The notes beneath the pieces are model-generated. The model was not told the origin of the DNA and did no database searches. It was given only the letters and a program-made list of their open reading frames with translations. Below are positions 1-11,534 of a stretch of 64,000 bases of DNA, piece by piece; position 1 is the first letter of the stretch; the number at the start of each line of letters is the position of its first letter. Both the position numbers and the translations under genes were made by a program. Source of the DNA: Okapia johnstoni (lineage: Eukaryota > Chordata > Mammalia > Artiodactyla > Giraffidae); the NCBI GenBank assembly GCA_024291935.2, contig CM044323.1:57078140-57142139 (forward strand), given 5' to 3'.

Positions 1-1287
1 AGAAAGAAGAATGGAACTGGAGGAATCAACCTGCCTGACTTCAGGCTCTACTACAAAGCCACAGTCATCAAGACAGTATGGTACTGGCACAAAGACAGAA
101 ATACAGATCAATGGAACAAAATAGAAAGCCCAGAGATAAATCCACGCACCTATGGACACCATATCTTCGACAAAGGAGGCAAGAATATACAATGGAGAAA
201 AGACAATCTCCTTAACAAGAGGTACTGGGAAAACTGGTCAACCGCCTGTAAAGAATGAAACTAGAAAATACAATATTGTAAAGTTAAAAAAAAAAAAAAA
301 GAATGAAACTAGAACACTTTCTAACACTATACAAAAAAATAAATTCAAAATGGATTAAAGATCTAAATGTAAGACCAGGAACTATAAAACTCCTAGAGGA
401 AAACATAGGCAAAATACTCTCTGACATAAATCACAGCAGGATCCTCTATGACCCACCTCCTAGAATATTGGAAATAAAAGCAAAAATAAACAAATGGGAC
501 CTAATTAAAATTAAAAGCTTTTGCACAACAAAGGAAACTATAAGCAAGGTGAAAAGACAGCCTTCAGAATGGAAGAAAATAACAGGAAACGAAGCAACTG
601 ACAAAGAATTAATCTCAAAAATATACAAGCACCTCCTGCAGCTCAATTCCAGAAAAATAAACGACCCAATCAAAAAATGGGCCAAAGAACTAAACAGACA
701 TTTCTCCAAAGAAGACATACATATGGCTAACAAAACACATGAAAAGATGCTCAACATCACTCATTATCAGAGAAATGCAAATCAAAACCACAATGAGGTA
801 CCATCTCATACCAGTCAGAATGGCTGCTATCCAAAAGTCTACAAGCAATAAATGCTGGAGAGGGTGTGGAGAAAAAGAAACCCTCTTACACTGCTGGTGG
901 GAATGCAAACTAGTACAGCCACTATGGAGAACAGTGCGGAGATTCCTTAAAAAACTGGAACTAGAACTGCCATATGACCCAGCAATCCCAGTGCTGGGCA
1001 CACACACTGAGGGAACCAGGATTAAAAGAGACACGTGTACCCCAATGTTCATCACATCACTGTTTATAATAGCCAGGACATGGAAGCAACCTAGATCTCC
1101 ATCAGCAGACGAATGGATAAGGAAGCTGTGGTACATATACACAATGGAATATTACTTCGCCATTAAAAGGAATACATTCAAATCAGTTCTAATGAGGTGG
1201 ATGAAACTGGAGCCTATTATACAGAGTGAAGTAAATCAGAAAGAAAAACACCAATACAGTATACTAATGCATATGTATGGAATTTAG
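1..1287 (+). pseudogene. L1 ORF2 C-terminal fragment, frameshifted
   Basis: This encodes the part of L1 ORF2 downstream of the reverse transcriptase, including the Cys-rich C-terminal segment ([21 protein letters not shown], about 858-915). An intact ORF2 protein primes and copies L1 RNA at nicked chromosomal DNA. The reading frame begins in frame 1 and ends at a TGA at 256-258 after a local 1-bp loss. It continues in frame 3 from about 303 and returns to frame 1 near 740-850, ending at TAG 1285-1287. Two frame changes plus the small insertion make it non-functional. The minus-strand ORFs over this stretch are antisense shadows. Confidence 0.92.
267..298 (+). mobile_element. 32-bp retroinsertion (extreme L1-type 3' end)
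   Basis: A short AT-rich block ending in a run of 15 or so A residues sits between two copies of AAGAATGAAACTAGAA (251-266 and 299-314). Without it the L1 ORF2 sequence rejoins. The non-A part resembles the last bases of ruminant L1 3' UTRs (ATATTGTAAAGT). A perfect 16-bp duplication plus an A tail is what target-primed reverse transcription leaves, so this looks like an extremely 5'-truncated insertion. The exact edge within the A run is ambiguous. Confidence 0.75.
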
Positions 1288-1652
1288 AAAGATGGTAAGG
1301 ATAACCCTGTATGCGAGACATCAAAAGAGACACAGATGTATAGAACAGTCTTTTGAACTCTGTGGGAGAGGGCGAGGGTGGGATAGTTTGGGAGAATGGC
1401 ATTGAAACATGTATATTATCATATGTGAAGTGAATGGCCAGTCCAGGTTTGATGCATGATACAGGGTGCTCGGGGCTGGTGCACTGGGATGACCCAGAGG
1501 GATGGGATGGGAAGGCAGGTGGGAGGGGGTTCAGGATGGGGAACACATGTACACCTGTGGTGGATTCATGTCAATGTATGGCAAAACCAATACGATATTG
1601 TAAAGTAATTAGCCTCCAATTAAAATATATAAATTTATATTAAAAAAATAAA

Positions 1653-3066
1653 AGATGATGCTGTGAAAGTGCTGCACTCAATATGCCAGGAAATTTGGAA
1701 AATTCAGCAGTGGCCACAGAAGTGGAAAAGGTCAGTTTTCATTCCAATCCTAAAGAAAGGCAATGCCAAGGAATGTTCAAACTACCGCACAATTGTACTC
1801 ACCTCACTCGCTAGTAAAGTAATGCTCAAAATTCTCCAAGCAAGGTTTCAACAGCATGTGAACCAAGAACTTCCAGATGTTCAAGCTGGATTTAGGAAAG
1901 GCCAAGGAACTAGAGATCAAATTGACAACATCTGATGGATCATGGAAAAAGCAGGAGAGTTCCAGAAAAACATTTACTTCTTTATTGACTGTGCCAAAGC
2001 CTTTGACTGTGTGGCTCACAACAAATTGTGGAAAATTCTTAAAGAGATGGGAATACCAGACCACCTGACCTGCCTCTTGAGAAATATGTATGCAGCTCAA
2101 GAAGCAACAGTTAAGACTGGACATGGAACAAGGGACTGATTCCAAATTGGAAAGGAGTTCGTCAAGGCTGTATATTGTCACCCTGTTTATTCAACTTACA
2201 CGCAGAGTACACCATGCAAAATGCCAGGCTGGATGAAGCACAAGCTGGAATTAAGATTGCCAGGAGAAATATCAATAACCTCAGATATGCAGATGACCCC
2301 ACCCTTATGGAAGAAAGCTAAGAGGAACTAAAGAACCTCTTGATGAATGTTAAAGAGTAGAGTGAAAAAGCTGGCTTAAAACTCAACATTCAAAAACTAA
2401 GATCGTGGCATCAGGTCCCATCACTTCATGGCAAATAAATGGGGAAACAATGGAAACAGTGACAGACTTTATTTTTTTGTGTTCCTAAATCACTGCAGAT
2501 GGTGACTGCAGTCATGAAATTAAAAGACACTTGCTCCTTGGAAGAAAAGCTATGACCAACCTAGACAGCATATTAAAAAGCAGAGACATTACTTTGGGGA
2601 CAAAGGTCCATCTAATCAAAGCTATGGTTTTTCCAGTAGTCATGTATGGATGTGAGAGTTGGACCATAAAGAAAGCTGAGTACCGAAGAAGTGATGCTTT
2701 TGAACTGTGATGTTGGAGAAGACTCTTGGAGAGTCCCCTGGACTGCAAGGAGATCAAACCAGTCAATCTTAAAGGAAATCAGTCCTGAATATTCATTGAA
2801 AGGACTGATGCTGAAGCTGAAACTCCAATATTTTGGCCACCTGATGCAAAGAACTGACTCATTGGAAGACATCCTGATGCTGGGAAAGATAGAAGGCAGG
2901 AGGAGAAGGGGATGACAAAGGATGAGATTGTTGCATGGCATCACCAACTCGATGGACATGAGTTGAGCAGGAGTTGGTGTTGGACAGAGAAGCCTGGCGT
3001 GTTGCAGTCCATGGGGTCACAAATGGTCGGACACAACTGAGCCACTGAACTGAACTGAGTGACTGA
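1653..3066 (+). mobile_element. BovB (RTE) LINE, 3' half
   Basis: This is continuous BovB sequence from the reverse transcriptase to the 3' terminus, ending in the BovB signature ACACAACTGAGCCACTGAACTGAACTGA (about 3030-3057, given here only as the family landmark). It begins at the same internal BovB position as base 35752 of the second BovB, immediately after the A tail of the L1. Either this BovB was 5'-truncated exactly at the L1 tail, or the L1 inserted into it and the 5' half lies left of the window. I favour the second because the same nesting is proven by a target-site duplication at 36.77 kb. Confidence 0.93.
1663..2930 (+). pseudogene. BovB ORF2 reverse-transcriptase/C-terminal fragment
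   Basis: The RTE-type reverse transcriptase is recognisable: SVFIPILKKGNAKECSNYR (about 1733-1788), QAGFRKGQGTRDQI and FIDCAKAFDCVAHNKLWKIL follow, and the catalytic YADD box is intact at 2286-2297. An intact enzyme would copy BovB RNA, and in trans Bov-tA SINE RNA. Here the frame is broken by TGA at 1933-1935 (an Arg position in other copies), TGA at 2137-2139 (a Trp position), a 1-bp loss near 2150, and a TAA within the segment after YADD. The endonuclease domain is absent from the window. Confidence 0.9.
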
Positions 3067-4890
3067 AAGAGTTATTTTTCAGGAACTATTTTCATGTACA
3101 GTGGAATTATCCCCATGGTACTTTGGCTAGGAAGTTGGCACTTGAAATAAATCAAGTAAGATTCACTGAGTCTTCCACTTTCTCATTGAAACATAAAATG
3201 TAACTAATTTGATTTTTGAGAAATGGTGTTTCTATGTTAAAAGAAGTTTTGACGCTTTTTTATTTTGGGGTTTACTGTTTTCTAAATGTGTTACTCCTCT
3301 TAATTATATTCAAAAGCTAAAAAATCTCATTGACTCTCAAATTACCAGCATGTTAGCTAGTTTTATCCCTTTGACTTGGATAGCAGTTGGTTCTGAGCTC
3401 TGAGTTTCTGATTGAGATTCCAAGTCTAACATCAGTGAAAATGAATTAGTTGTACTCTAGTGGAAAAAGTCGAAGGAGAAAGAAGTGGTCAGAGTCAGAA
3501 TAGAGCCAACAGGTTTTGCTGGCAGATTTGACAGGAGCGAGAGAGAAGATGAGATGCAGAAGATGACAGTCAAGATTGGGGGATGAATAACAGTGGAGAC
3601 AAAGCAAGTGGATAAAATAAAGGTTTCTGCTGGGTGGATATCCTTAATTCCATTACATATTTACATATTTTTGAAAACTCAATCAAATCAACCTAAAAAA
3701 GATTTGTGAAGCTCAGTGCTGCCTCCAGCAACAAGATAGTCAGGTTTGTCAGACAGACATGCCTCCCAAGTCACTGGAAATAACTGAAAAGCTAAATAGA
3801 AGTGCAGACTCATTAGGGCTATCAATGGGACATTGGTCTTTTTGATCTCTGTCTGCATACTAAGGAAAGGGTAAGTGAGCCTCCTTTTCATCTTTTCCAT
3901 CACACTTTAAAGGGCTGCTGTAATGTTCCCACCAACTGGATCATTTTCATTTCCAACTCTAATCAATTTGTGAATAAATATCCTTTGGAGATGTGAGCTG
4001 TTTTAAATGATGGCTGCCTTTCCACCTTTAATCTATGACACTATAGTTCTCTTGACAGAAAATAGCTCCTTCTGTCTTTATTCCCTCTCTGAGTTCATAT
4101 ATGCAGCACACCTCTGTTTTTATTATTACATAATAACACCTTTAGTAGGGATGAAATATTCTCCTCTTAATGAGTATAAATTATCAGAGCTATTTTCTCA
4201 ATCAGCACTACTCTCTCTCCCTGCATTTCCCAACACACACACACACACACACACACACCACACACACCCCTCGTATTGGTTGCCAGTAGCCTTAAATCTC
4301 TTGCTTACTTGGCACAAGTCTTGATAAGCAAATGAAGTATTTTTCCTATAGCCCTTTCAACATTGTCAATAGGTCCAAAGAAAGAAGGCATAGGTCTACA
4401 TTTAAATGTTCAGCAATAATGGCAAAACAAAGCGCTCAGAATCAGACAATGCAGGGAAATTCCTGAAGACCTTTTTACTCCATGTATCTGCTTTTATTCT
4501 TTCCACAGGCTGCTAGTTCTTTCATAAGATCCAGTCATTTTTAGATGCCAAGCAGCAGCTAGAGGAATCTTTGAGAAGGGGACACAGGAAAGGACCTTGG
4601 GAACTTCATCAAAGTTGAGACAGGTGGCTACTATGAAACCTTGGGTTTCCTTTGGGTCTGATGGCACCCAGGGGAAGTTTGGGCTTTTTTTCTTTTTATA
4701 CAGGGAAATCTCACAAACAGTGCTTTTGATAGAGGGGTGCGCTGTGAATTTCTAGCCTACTTCAGGTATAGAATCACAAAGGGAAGCCTGTCTGAATGTT
4801 TGCCTTTCCCTACCACTCACAATAATAGTGAATCCTGATAAATTATCTGTGATGATAGAAATTTGAAAATTTGATTATACCCCATGTGGT
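3067..4890. other. Unassigned intergenic or intronic sequence with a (CA)n tract
   Basis: I see no coding frame supported beyond chance and no repeat I can name with confidence. A purine-rich stretch at about 3460-3610 may be an old L2 remnant. A CA-dinucleotide tract lies at 4233-4268. Confidence 0.5.
4233..4268. repeat. (CA)n microsatellite
   Basis: This is an uninterrupted ACAC run with one CCA slip near 4259. It is a typical length-variable dinucleotide tract. Confidence 0.95.
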
Positions 4891-4894
4891 GGGT

Positions 4895-5045
4895 GGCTAT
4901 TGACTGGAAAGGAAACAGAGTTTTGGAGTGATGGAAACATTCTTTATCTTGATCTGGATGTTGTTACATGAATGTATACACAGATACATTTATTGAGCTA
5001 TAAACTCAAAGTTTGTTCATTTCATAAATTAATAAACAAATAATA
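4895..5045 (+). mobile_element. Old L1 (L1M-type) 3' UTR fragment
   Basis: The phrase pattern TGATGGAAACATTCTTTATCTTGAT, then TGGATGTTGTTACATGAATGTATACA, ending in AATAAACAAATAA, matches the end of mammalian L1M 3' UTRs. It is strongly diverged and lacks a clear 5' edge. Confidence 0.6.
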
Positions 5046-5546
5046 CCTAAAATATATAATATTATATTGGCTAATACAAATGTGTTTTTTTAAAAATGTT
5101 AATTGCCAAAATTTAAACCCCAATACCCCAAAAACTCTGAAAGACACAGCTAATAGAAGAAATTATTAGAGGGAGGTTTATTATTAGCTGGATTAGCATA
5201 AAAGCTTCAGAATCCAGATAACTTCCATATTGGTTCAATTTTTGTACTGCAGGGAAAATTAGAAACATTCTCAACCTCTTCTTTGAAGAACAACCCAAAT
5301 TCTAAAATATAAGAATGTACTCTCAACATTAAATTATAGGTTAATTTCATTTTGAATATTAATATAAAAATTGTAAGTAAAGAAGGACGATGAAATTCTA
5401 GCAGCCTGTTAAAACAATTCAATGTTACCAAATAACTTTATTCAGAAAATACTAGAATAGTTCAATACTGGAAAATTTAATAATATAATCCAGGGTCTTA
5501 ATTAATTCAGTCTTAAATGATTAATTAAAGGGGAAATGATGAATTA
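5046..5546. other. AT-rich unassigned sequence
   Basis: No gene, RNA or named repeat is visible here. The stretch has strong AT bias and only short chance frames. Confidence 0.5.
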
Positions 5547-5753
5547 AAGGTGGTGCTAGTAGTAAAGGACCTGCCTACCAAAGCAGGAGACATAAGAGAC
5601 ATGGGTTCAATCCCTGGGTCAGGAAGATACCCTGGAGGAGGGCATTGCACCCCACTCCAGTGTTCTTGCCTGGAGAATCCCACGGACAGAGGAGCCTGGC
5701 AGGCTACAGTTCTTGGGGTCTCAGAGTTGGACATGACTGAAACGACTGAGCCC
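5547..5753 (+). mobile_element. Bov-tA SINE, full head and body
   Basis: A tRNA-Glu-derived head (TAGTAAAGGACCTGCCTACC, about 5559-5580, with the B-box-like GGGTTCAATCC at 5603) is followed by the BovB-derived body (CCCACTCCAGTGTTCTTGCC at about 5652). The element ends in a GACTGAGC tail. Confidence 0.92.
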
Positions 5754-5879
5754 CTGCTGCATATGTAAGTATAGGTGCTAAAAAAGCAATTTTAAGAAAT
5801 TTAATGTCCATTCTTGATTGAAGAAAAAAATAGTGTGGTAGGAATAGAGAAATATTTTATATATTCTTTTCATAAATGT

Positions 5880-6330
5880 CTTTTTTTAAAAGACACAATA
5901 TATAAACATGGTTTAAATTGCTAAAGATAGAAGAGGGTAACATTGAAAAGTAAGTCTTCCTTCCACCCAGTCAGTTACTTAGACAATCAGTCAGTTTTAG
6001 ACAGTCTGTAACTTCCTAATCACACTATTTTGCAGCTTTCTGCTTTCACCTAACAATGTATCTTGGTAAGCAAAACATAGAAGGCTGTATTGAATGACCT
6101 CATTTAAAAACAGCTGTCTCATAGACTAATGTCTGAAAGTATTCATTTAATCAGTCATTTTTAGTAATCATTTTTTCATAGTTTTTTGCTAATTCAAGCT
6201 ACACCTAAGTAAGTATCTTTGAAATGCATATTTGTGCACTTGGATGGGTATGTCTGTTAAACATTTATAAATGTGGAGTTGATAATAAACAGTAGGTGCA
6301 TTTCTGATTTTAAGAGATTTTTAGCAAATT
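5880..6330. other. Unassigned AT-rich sequence
   Basis: Some phrases (TTTCACCTAACAATGTATCTTGG, about 6044) resemble minus-strand old L1 3' sequence. The match is too weak to place a boundary. Confidence 0.35.
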
Positions 6331-6339
6331 TTTCTTCTT

Positions 6340-6428
6340 TTTTGTTGTAGCTTTTTAAAATTTGATTGACATATATTTAGTTTACAATGTTGTGCCAATC
6401 TCTGTTGCATAGCAAAGTGATTCAGTTT

Positions 6429-6481
<53 letters not shown>

Positions 6482-6660
6482 CCTTTTAAAATATTCTTTT
6501 CCATTTTCCACTATGGTTTATCTCAGGAGATTGGATATAGTTCCCTATGCTATACAGTAGGACCTTGTTTATCCATTCTAAATATAAGAGTTTGCATCAA
6601 CCAACCTGAAATTCCCAGTCCATCCCTCCCCTTCCCCCAATTTTCCTTCTTGATGTTCTT
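6340..6660 (-). mobile_element. Old artiodactyl L1 3' UTR, minus strand, with internal (TA)n
   Basis: On the plus strand it reads TTTGATTGACATATATTTAGTTTACAATGTTG, then CTATGCTATACAGTAGGACC and TCCATCCCTCCCCTTCCCCC. This is the reverse complement of a common artiodactyl L1 3' UTR. A second copy with the same layout, including a dinucleotide tract at the same place, lies at 13.85-14.4 kb. Confidence 0.8.
6432..6476. repeat. (TA)n microsatellite
   Basis: This is an uninterrupted AT run of about 45 bp inside the L1 3' UTR. The sister L1 copy carries CA/TA repeats at the corresponding point, so the tract grew from a simple sequence native to the element. Confidence 0.95.
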
Positions 6661-6699
6661 GCACTAACTTGCAACCTTCCATCAGTGTATGAGAGGGGG

Positions 6700-7690
6700 C
6701 TCCTTGTTTTCTTGGCAATATGGTGGACTAGGTTTCTTGACCCACTCTTCCATTAAAAACAATTTTTGGTGATAAATAAAATATGCATTTTAAAGACACC
6801 AGTGAACTATTAATAGCAAGCAAGTAAGAGGGGAAAACTCTTCCTGATAACTTATAAAGAAAAATTTTGCCCAAATTAAAACTCCTAGGCAGACCAAAAT
6901 ATCTCAAGTTGAGGATTGATTCTACACTGACCCTGGGTGGGTAATGACCCTACATGCTTGAGGAAAAAAGCAAAAATAAACCCTTTTGGTGAGGAAAAAC
7001 CACACAGAAAAAGTGAGAAAAACAAGGCTAAAATATGTGAAGATGGAAAATCAGGAAGATTAACTATATATCGTACTTACGAGTGGCCCCATAAAATAAA
7101 ACTATAGACTAGCTTCAGATATTAATATGATATACATATAGAAGAAGGGGACAACAAAGGATAAGATGCTTGGATGGCATCACCGACTCAATGGACATGA
7201 GTTTGAGCAAGCTCTGGGAGTTGGTGATGGACAGGGAAGCCTGGCGCGCTGCAGTCCATGGGGCTGCGAAGATTCGGACACGACTGAGTGACTGAACTGA
7301 CTGACATGTGGAAATCATAAGTAGAATGGGTAGACAAAATTCTAAAAAAATATTTAATATAAATAATAATTAAAAATAATAATGTACTATTATTCTTTTA
7401 TTCACCTTCAAAGCAACTTGCAGAGAAATAACTAAACACACAGGGAAACAAAGCAACATGAATGAGAACAAGGAGAAACACAAGACACTAGAAACAGACT
7501 TCCAAAGACTTCAGATATTGAAACTATTAGAGACAGAAAATAAAATAGCCATATGTATCATACTGAAAGAGATAAAAGACAACCCTGAAAATATGAGTAT
7601 GAAATAAGAACTTATAAAGAATGCCCAAGCAGATCAGAAAATGACCTAAATTTAATTTATAAAAATTAAAAGTATTATGACTGAAATATA
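6700..7690 (+). mobile_element. HAL1 or L1M 5'/ORF1 region
   Basis: It begins with a GGCAATATGGTGGACTAGG leader and runs through sequence coding for a charged ORF1-like product (for example GAGAACAAGGAGAAACACAAGAC, about 7461). That layout resembles HAL1, the half-L1 that keeps only ORF1. A BovB fragment interrupts it at 7141-7306. The frames are heavily decayed. The family assignment is tentative. Confidence 0.6.
7141..7306 (+). mobile_element. BovB 3'-terminal fragment
   Basis: It carries the last codons of BovB ORF2 (AGAAGGGGACAACAAAGG, then GGATGGCATCACCGACTCAA) and ends in the CACGACTGAGTGACTGAACTGA terminus. The 5' truncation leaves about 165 bp. Confidence 0.92.
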
Positions 7691-7694
7691 AAAC

Positions 7695-8390
7695 ACAAAT
7701 AGACAGTATAGTCACTATGGAAAACAATAAGGAAATTCTTCAAAAAATTGAGAATACAAATACCATATGATCCAGCAATCTTATTTCTGGGTATACATCC
7801 AAAGAAAATAAAATCAGTATCTTGAGGAGATACCTGCATTCTCATGTTCACTACAGTACTATTCACAATAGCCAAGATATGAAATCAATTTAAGTGTTCA
7901 TCAATGGATAAAGAAAATGTGGCATATGTATACAGTGGATTATTATTCAGCCCTAAAAAAGAAGGAAAGCTTGTCATTTGTAGCAACATAAATGAACCTG
8001 GATGACATTATACTGAGTGAAATAAGCAGGCAAAGAAAAATACTGTATGATCTCATTTAATCTAAAAAAGTCAAAGTCATTGAAACAAAGAGTAGAATGG
8101 GGAGTGGGAGAAATGAAGAGATGTTGGCCAGAAGGTATTAAGTTTCAGTTATGAGGGATGATAAGTTCTGGAGATCTAATGTGTATACAGCATGGTGACT
8201 ATAGTTAGTAATACACTATTATATACTTGAAATTTGCTGAGAGTAGTTCTTAAGTATTATTATTACAAAAGGAAAAAAAAGGATAAATCTGTGAGGTAAT
8301 GGATACATTACTTAGCTTGATTGTGGAAATAATTTCATGGTGTATACATATATCAAAGCATCATATTATACACTGTAAATATATATGTGT
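7695..8390 (+). mobile_element. Old L1 (L1M-type) ORF2 end and 3' UTR
   Basis: The ORF2 C-terminal motifs are recognisable: CACTATGGAAAACAATAAGG (7712), CCATATGATCCAGCAATC, TAGCCAAGATATGAA and TGGATTATTATTCAGCC. A typical L1M 3' UTR follows (GGTGACTATAGTTAGTAATAC, 8190) and ends near 8390. No frame is intact. Confidence 0.85.
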
Positions 8391-8775
8391 TACAGGCCAG
8401 GCCTAAGAAACTGGCAGCTTCTACTTCCTGTCTCAGAGAACACTTCTTCTTACAGTCCTGACTTGTCACATAAGAAGGCTGACTGCCATGCTGGAGGAAA
8501 CAGGCAGAGAGGTCCTGGTATCATATAGAGAGCAGAGGCACCCAGCCAAGCCCAGCCTTCAAGCCATACCTGCTAAGGCACCTGGCATGTGAATACAATA
8601 ATATCTTGAACACTTTAGGTCAGAACAACTACCACTTAGTGATCCATGTTGACATCATGTGCAGGAGAGTGATCCATCCGAGTCCTACCTAAATTCCTGA
8701 CTCAGAAAATTATAAAATAGTTGTCAATCTATTGAGGTGGGATTAATTTGTTACACAACCATAGATAACCAGGAA
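8391..8775 (+). mobile_element. MLT1-type (MaLR) LTR
   Basis: CTGGCAGCTTCTACTTCCTGTCTC (8412), a GACTGCCATGCTGGAGGAA block and the GTTACACAACCATAGATAACC end (about 8750) are the usual order of an MLT1 LTR, a solo LTR from an ancient mammalian ERVL-MaLR element. Confidence 0.75.
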
Positions 8776-8786
8776 AACCATTATCA

Positions 8787-9331
8787 GTTCAGTTCAGTTG
8801 CTCAGTCATATCCGACTCTTTGTGACCCCATGAACCACAGCACGCCAGGCCTCCCTGTCCATCACCAACTCCCGGAGTCCACCCAAACCCATGTCCATTG
8901 AGTCAGTGATACCATCCAACCATCTCATCCTCTGTCGTCCCCTTCTCCTCCTGCCCTCAATCTTTCCCACCATCAGGGTCTTTTCAAATGAGTCAGCTCT
9001 TCGCATCAGGTAGCCGAAGTATTGGAGTTGCAGCTTCAACATCAATGAACACCCAGGACTGATCTCCTTTAGGATGGAGTGGTTGGATCTCCTTGAATCC
9101 AAGGGACTCTCAAGAGTCTTCTCCAACACCACGGTTCAAAAGCATCAATTCTTCGGCGCTTAGCTTTCCTTATAGTCCAACTCTCACATCCATACATGGC
9201 CACTGGAAAAACCATAGCCTTGACTAGATGGACCTTTGTTGGCAAAGTAATGTCTCTGCTTTTTAATATGCTGTCTAGGTTGGTCATAACTTTCCTTCCA
9301 AGGAGTAAGCGTCTTTTAATTTCATGGTGGT
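8787..9331 (-). mobile_element. BovB, 3' 0.55 kb, minus strand
   Basis: The reverse complement runs from the post-RT region of BovB ORF2 to the 3' terminus. On the plus strand the terminus reads CAGTTCAGTTGCTCAGTC at 8787. The ORF2 C-terminus is readable as [24 protein letters not shown], then [19 protein letters not shown] (ORF 8806-9132, minus). This is the least-decayed C-terminus in the window, with a frameshift near 9100. The copy is 5'-truncated at about 9331. Confidence 0.94.
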
Positions 9332-11150
9332 TTTTAAAGCTGTGGTTGTGGATAGGGTTGCTGAGGGCAAACACAACAAACACCAGGTTTACTCTAAAAA
9401 TCACCTGTAACAAGGCTTGTGCCTTACACCCAGGATAGCCTTTATACATCAGAAGATGGGAGTTATAATTTCCCCCTTAATGAACAACTCAAGTCCCTTC
9501 TTTGCAATTTTCTTTTGTTAGTCGTATTCCTTCTTTCCAATTTTCAAGATTTTCAAAATCTTATTTACTATATGTTTTCATCATCCCTCTGAATTTTGTT
9601 TCATTTATACATGAACACTCAAGCATGGATTTGTTGCCTTATTTTTTTTTAAACTCATTCGTTTCCTTTTTAAAGAAAATTTACTAGGCAAATCTGCCAA
9701 TTAGATTTTTCAACAATAACAACAAAAACTTAATTTTTCTACCTGCAGTTCTAAAGTCACTTCTTTAAAGCTTGTAACCAGTGGAGAAAGACAAGGTCCC
9801 GTCATCTCCAGCCCAGAAAAAGAGAGGAGGGAAGGAAAACGTTGCATGGAGCCTTTGCCTGGTAATCTCACCAGCTCCAGTGAAAAGGGGCAGAAGAAAT
9901 TCCCCGAAGGGAGAGCTGAGTACTTGAAAGGTGGACAGTGTATCTCACAGGGAAGAGATGCTGGGTAGTCAGAAAAATGAAGTCTACTACAGTTTCCAAA
10001 ACTATACTTGTGTAGATGCCTATAAAATCATCACTTTTTTGTTTTTTGGAAGTCACAATGTTTATCTAGTTACCATCAAAGCCCTATGATATTTTATGCC
10101 CCATTGCTTTTGCCTGAAATTAGATGAAAATATCTTTATTAATCAGTGAAAATATTACAAAGTCTATGGAAGGCAGGATAACAAGGTATTTTTGTTTTAA
10201 AAATTCAACATCCTTGTTGGTGTAACCAGATGTGCCTTGGCTTTTGTTTTTGTGTATTCATTATCTTTCATTGTTCACAGTGATCTTGTAAGAATCTGGC
10301 CAAGCTTTGCAAGAGGATGTCACACTGGCCTCATTCCAAGGAAATTAATAATCTTATTTCAAGCTCCTCTCCCTTCTGTTAGCTGTGGGCTTCTAGGCAA
10401 GGCCACTGGTGTTCCCCTCTCTATGAAATTACAAGATGGTTCAGGCCCCCAATATTTCTATTATAGAACATACTGTCTTTCATTGAAAAATTGCCTCTTA
10501 GGAGTATTATTCTCTGTTCTAAAAAGATGTCATTGTTTCACTCCTATTCTACACTCCTTCTGTGTTCAAGGTCGCTAGTTACTCTATTATTAAGGCAGAC
10601 AATCTTTTTATAATTTTTTTCCAATCAGTTTCAGTTCAAGGACTTACATGCTCAATATCCCCCACAAGTTTTGCCATTTCTTCTCATGAAAACATTTTTC
10701 ATAGCATCTCTTTCTTCAGCAGCTTCCGTGTATTCAATTCCTCCTAATACACTGCTGTATAGAACGTAGGCAAGCCTTGTTTATCGTGAGTTTTGTTGGG
10801 GGGGGAGAATGATTTTTTCTCATATTCTTAGATTCAGCACCAATTAACTAAAGTTTATTGACTGTTCTGGGAAATGAACTGTTTTCATCTAGCTTACCTG
10901 GAAAAGAGTTCTGAGCTTCCAAGGGGCAAGAGATAAAAGTTTTGAGGGTAGCAGAAACAGACCATAAATTAAAAGGCAAAGTTAATCAAAGCGGAGTTTT
11001 GTGTAAAAAGTGCAGAAAGTAAAAAGATCCTCTCGATCAAAGTTTCAAAATAAAATGGTTAGAAATCTTGCTCAAAAAAAAAAAAGAAAGAAAGAAAGAA
11101 AAGAAGTCTTGCTCAAACTAAAACTGTATGTCTATATGTGTTACATTGGT
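9332..11150. other. Unassigned sequence, no gene seen
   Basis: Short ORFs here (for example 10237-10578 plus) lack codon-level support, homology I recognise, or splice context. A G-run lies at about 10798-10805 and an A/AAAG tract at 11072-11105. Confidence 0.5.
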
Positions 11151-11154
11151 TTCT

Positions 11155-11530
11155 TTTCTTCCAGTTTTATTCAGATAATTGAAATATAGCACTGTATAAG
11201 TTTAAGGGGTACTGCATAGTGACTGACTTACATAGATCATGAAATGATTACCACAATAAGTTTGGTGAACATCCATCATCTTATGTAGATACAAAATTAA
11301 AGAAAGAGAAAAATTTTTTTTCCCTGTGATGAGAATTCTCAGGATTTATTCTTTTAACTTTCATATATAACTTACAGCAGTGTTGATTGTATTTCTCATG
11401 TTGTACATTATATCCCTAGTACATGTTTATCTTGTCATTGGAAGTTTTTATCTTTTGATCACATTCATCCAATTCTCCCTCCCCCAGTTCCTCACCTCAC
11501 CAACAACCAATCTGTTCTCTTTTTCTATGA
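11155..11530 (-). mobile_element. L1M 3' UTR fragment, minus strand (first of two)
   Basis: The plus strand reads TTTTATTCAGATAATTGAAATATAGCACTGTATAAG, then GATCATGAAATGATTACCAC and TCATGTTGTACATTATATCCCTAG, the reverse complement of an L1M 3' UTR. A second, similar end follows at once. Confidence 0.8.
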
Positions 11531-11534
11531 ATTT

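Larger units (their letters stand above)
1..1652 (+). mobile_element. Ruminant L1 LINE, 3' end, cut by the window edge
   Basis: The segment reads from late ORF2 through the ORF2 stop (about 1285) and a 3' UTR to an A-rich tail at about 1640-1652. The 3' UTR has the ruminant L1 features: a purine-rich GGGATGGGA/GGTGGGAGG stretch near 1500, ACACATGTACACC near 1547, and ATATTGTAAAGTAATTAGCC near 1595 before the tail. The same features recur at 44.26-44.6 kb. A 32-bp insertion interrupts ORF2 at 267-298. The tail abuts internal BovB sequence with no unique spacer, which suggests the L1 inserted into that BovB. The 5' part lies outside the window. Confidence 0.93.
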
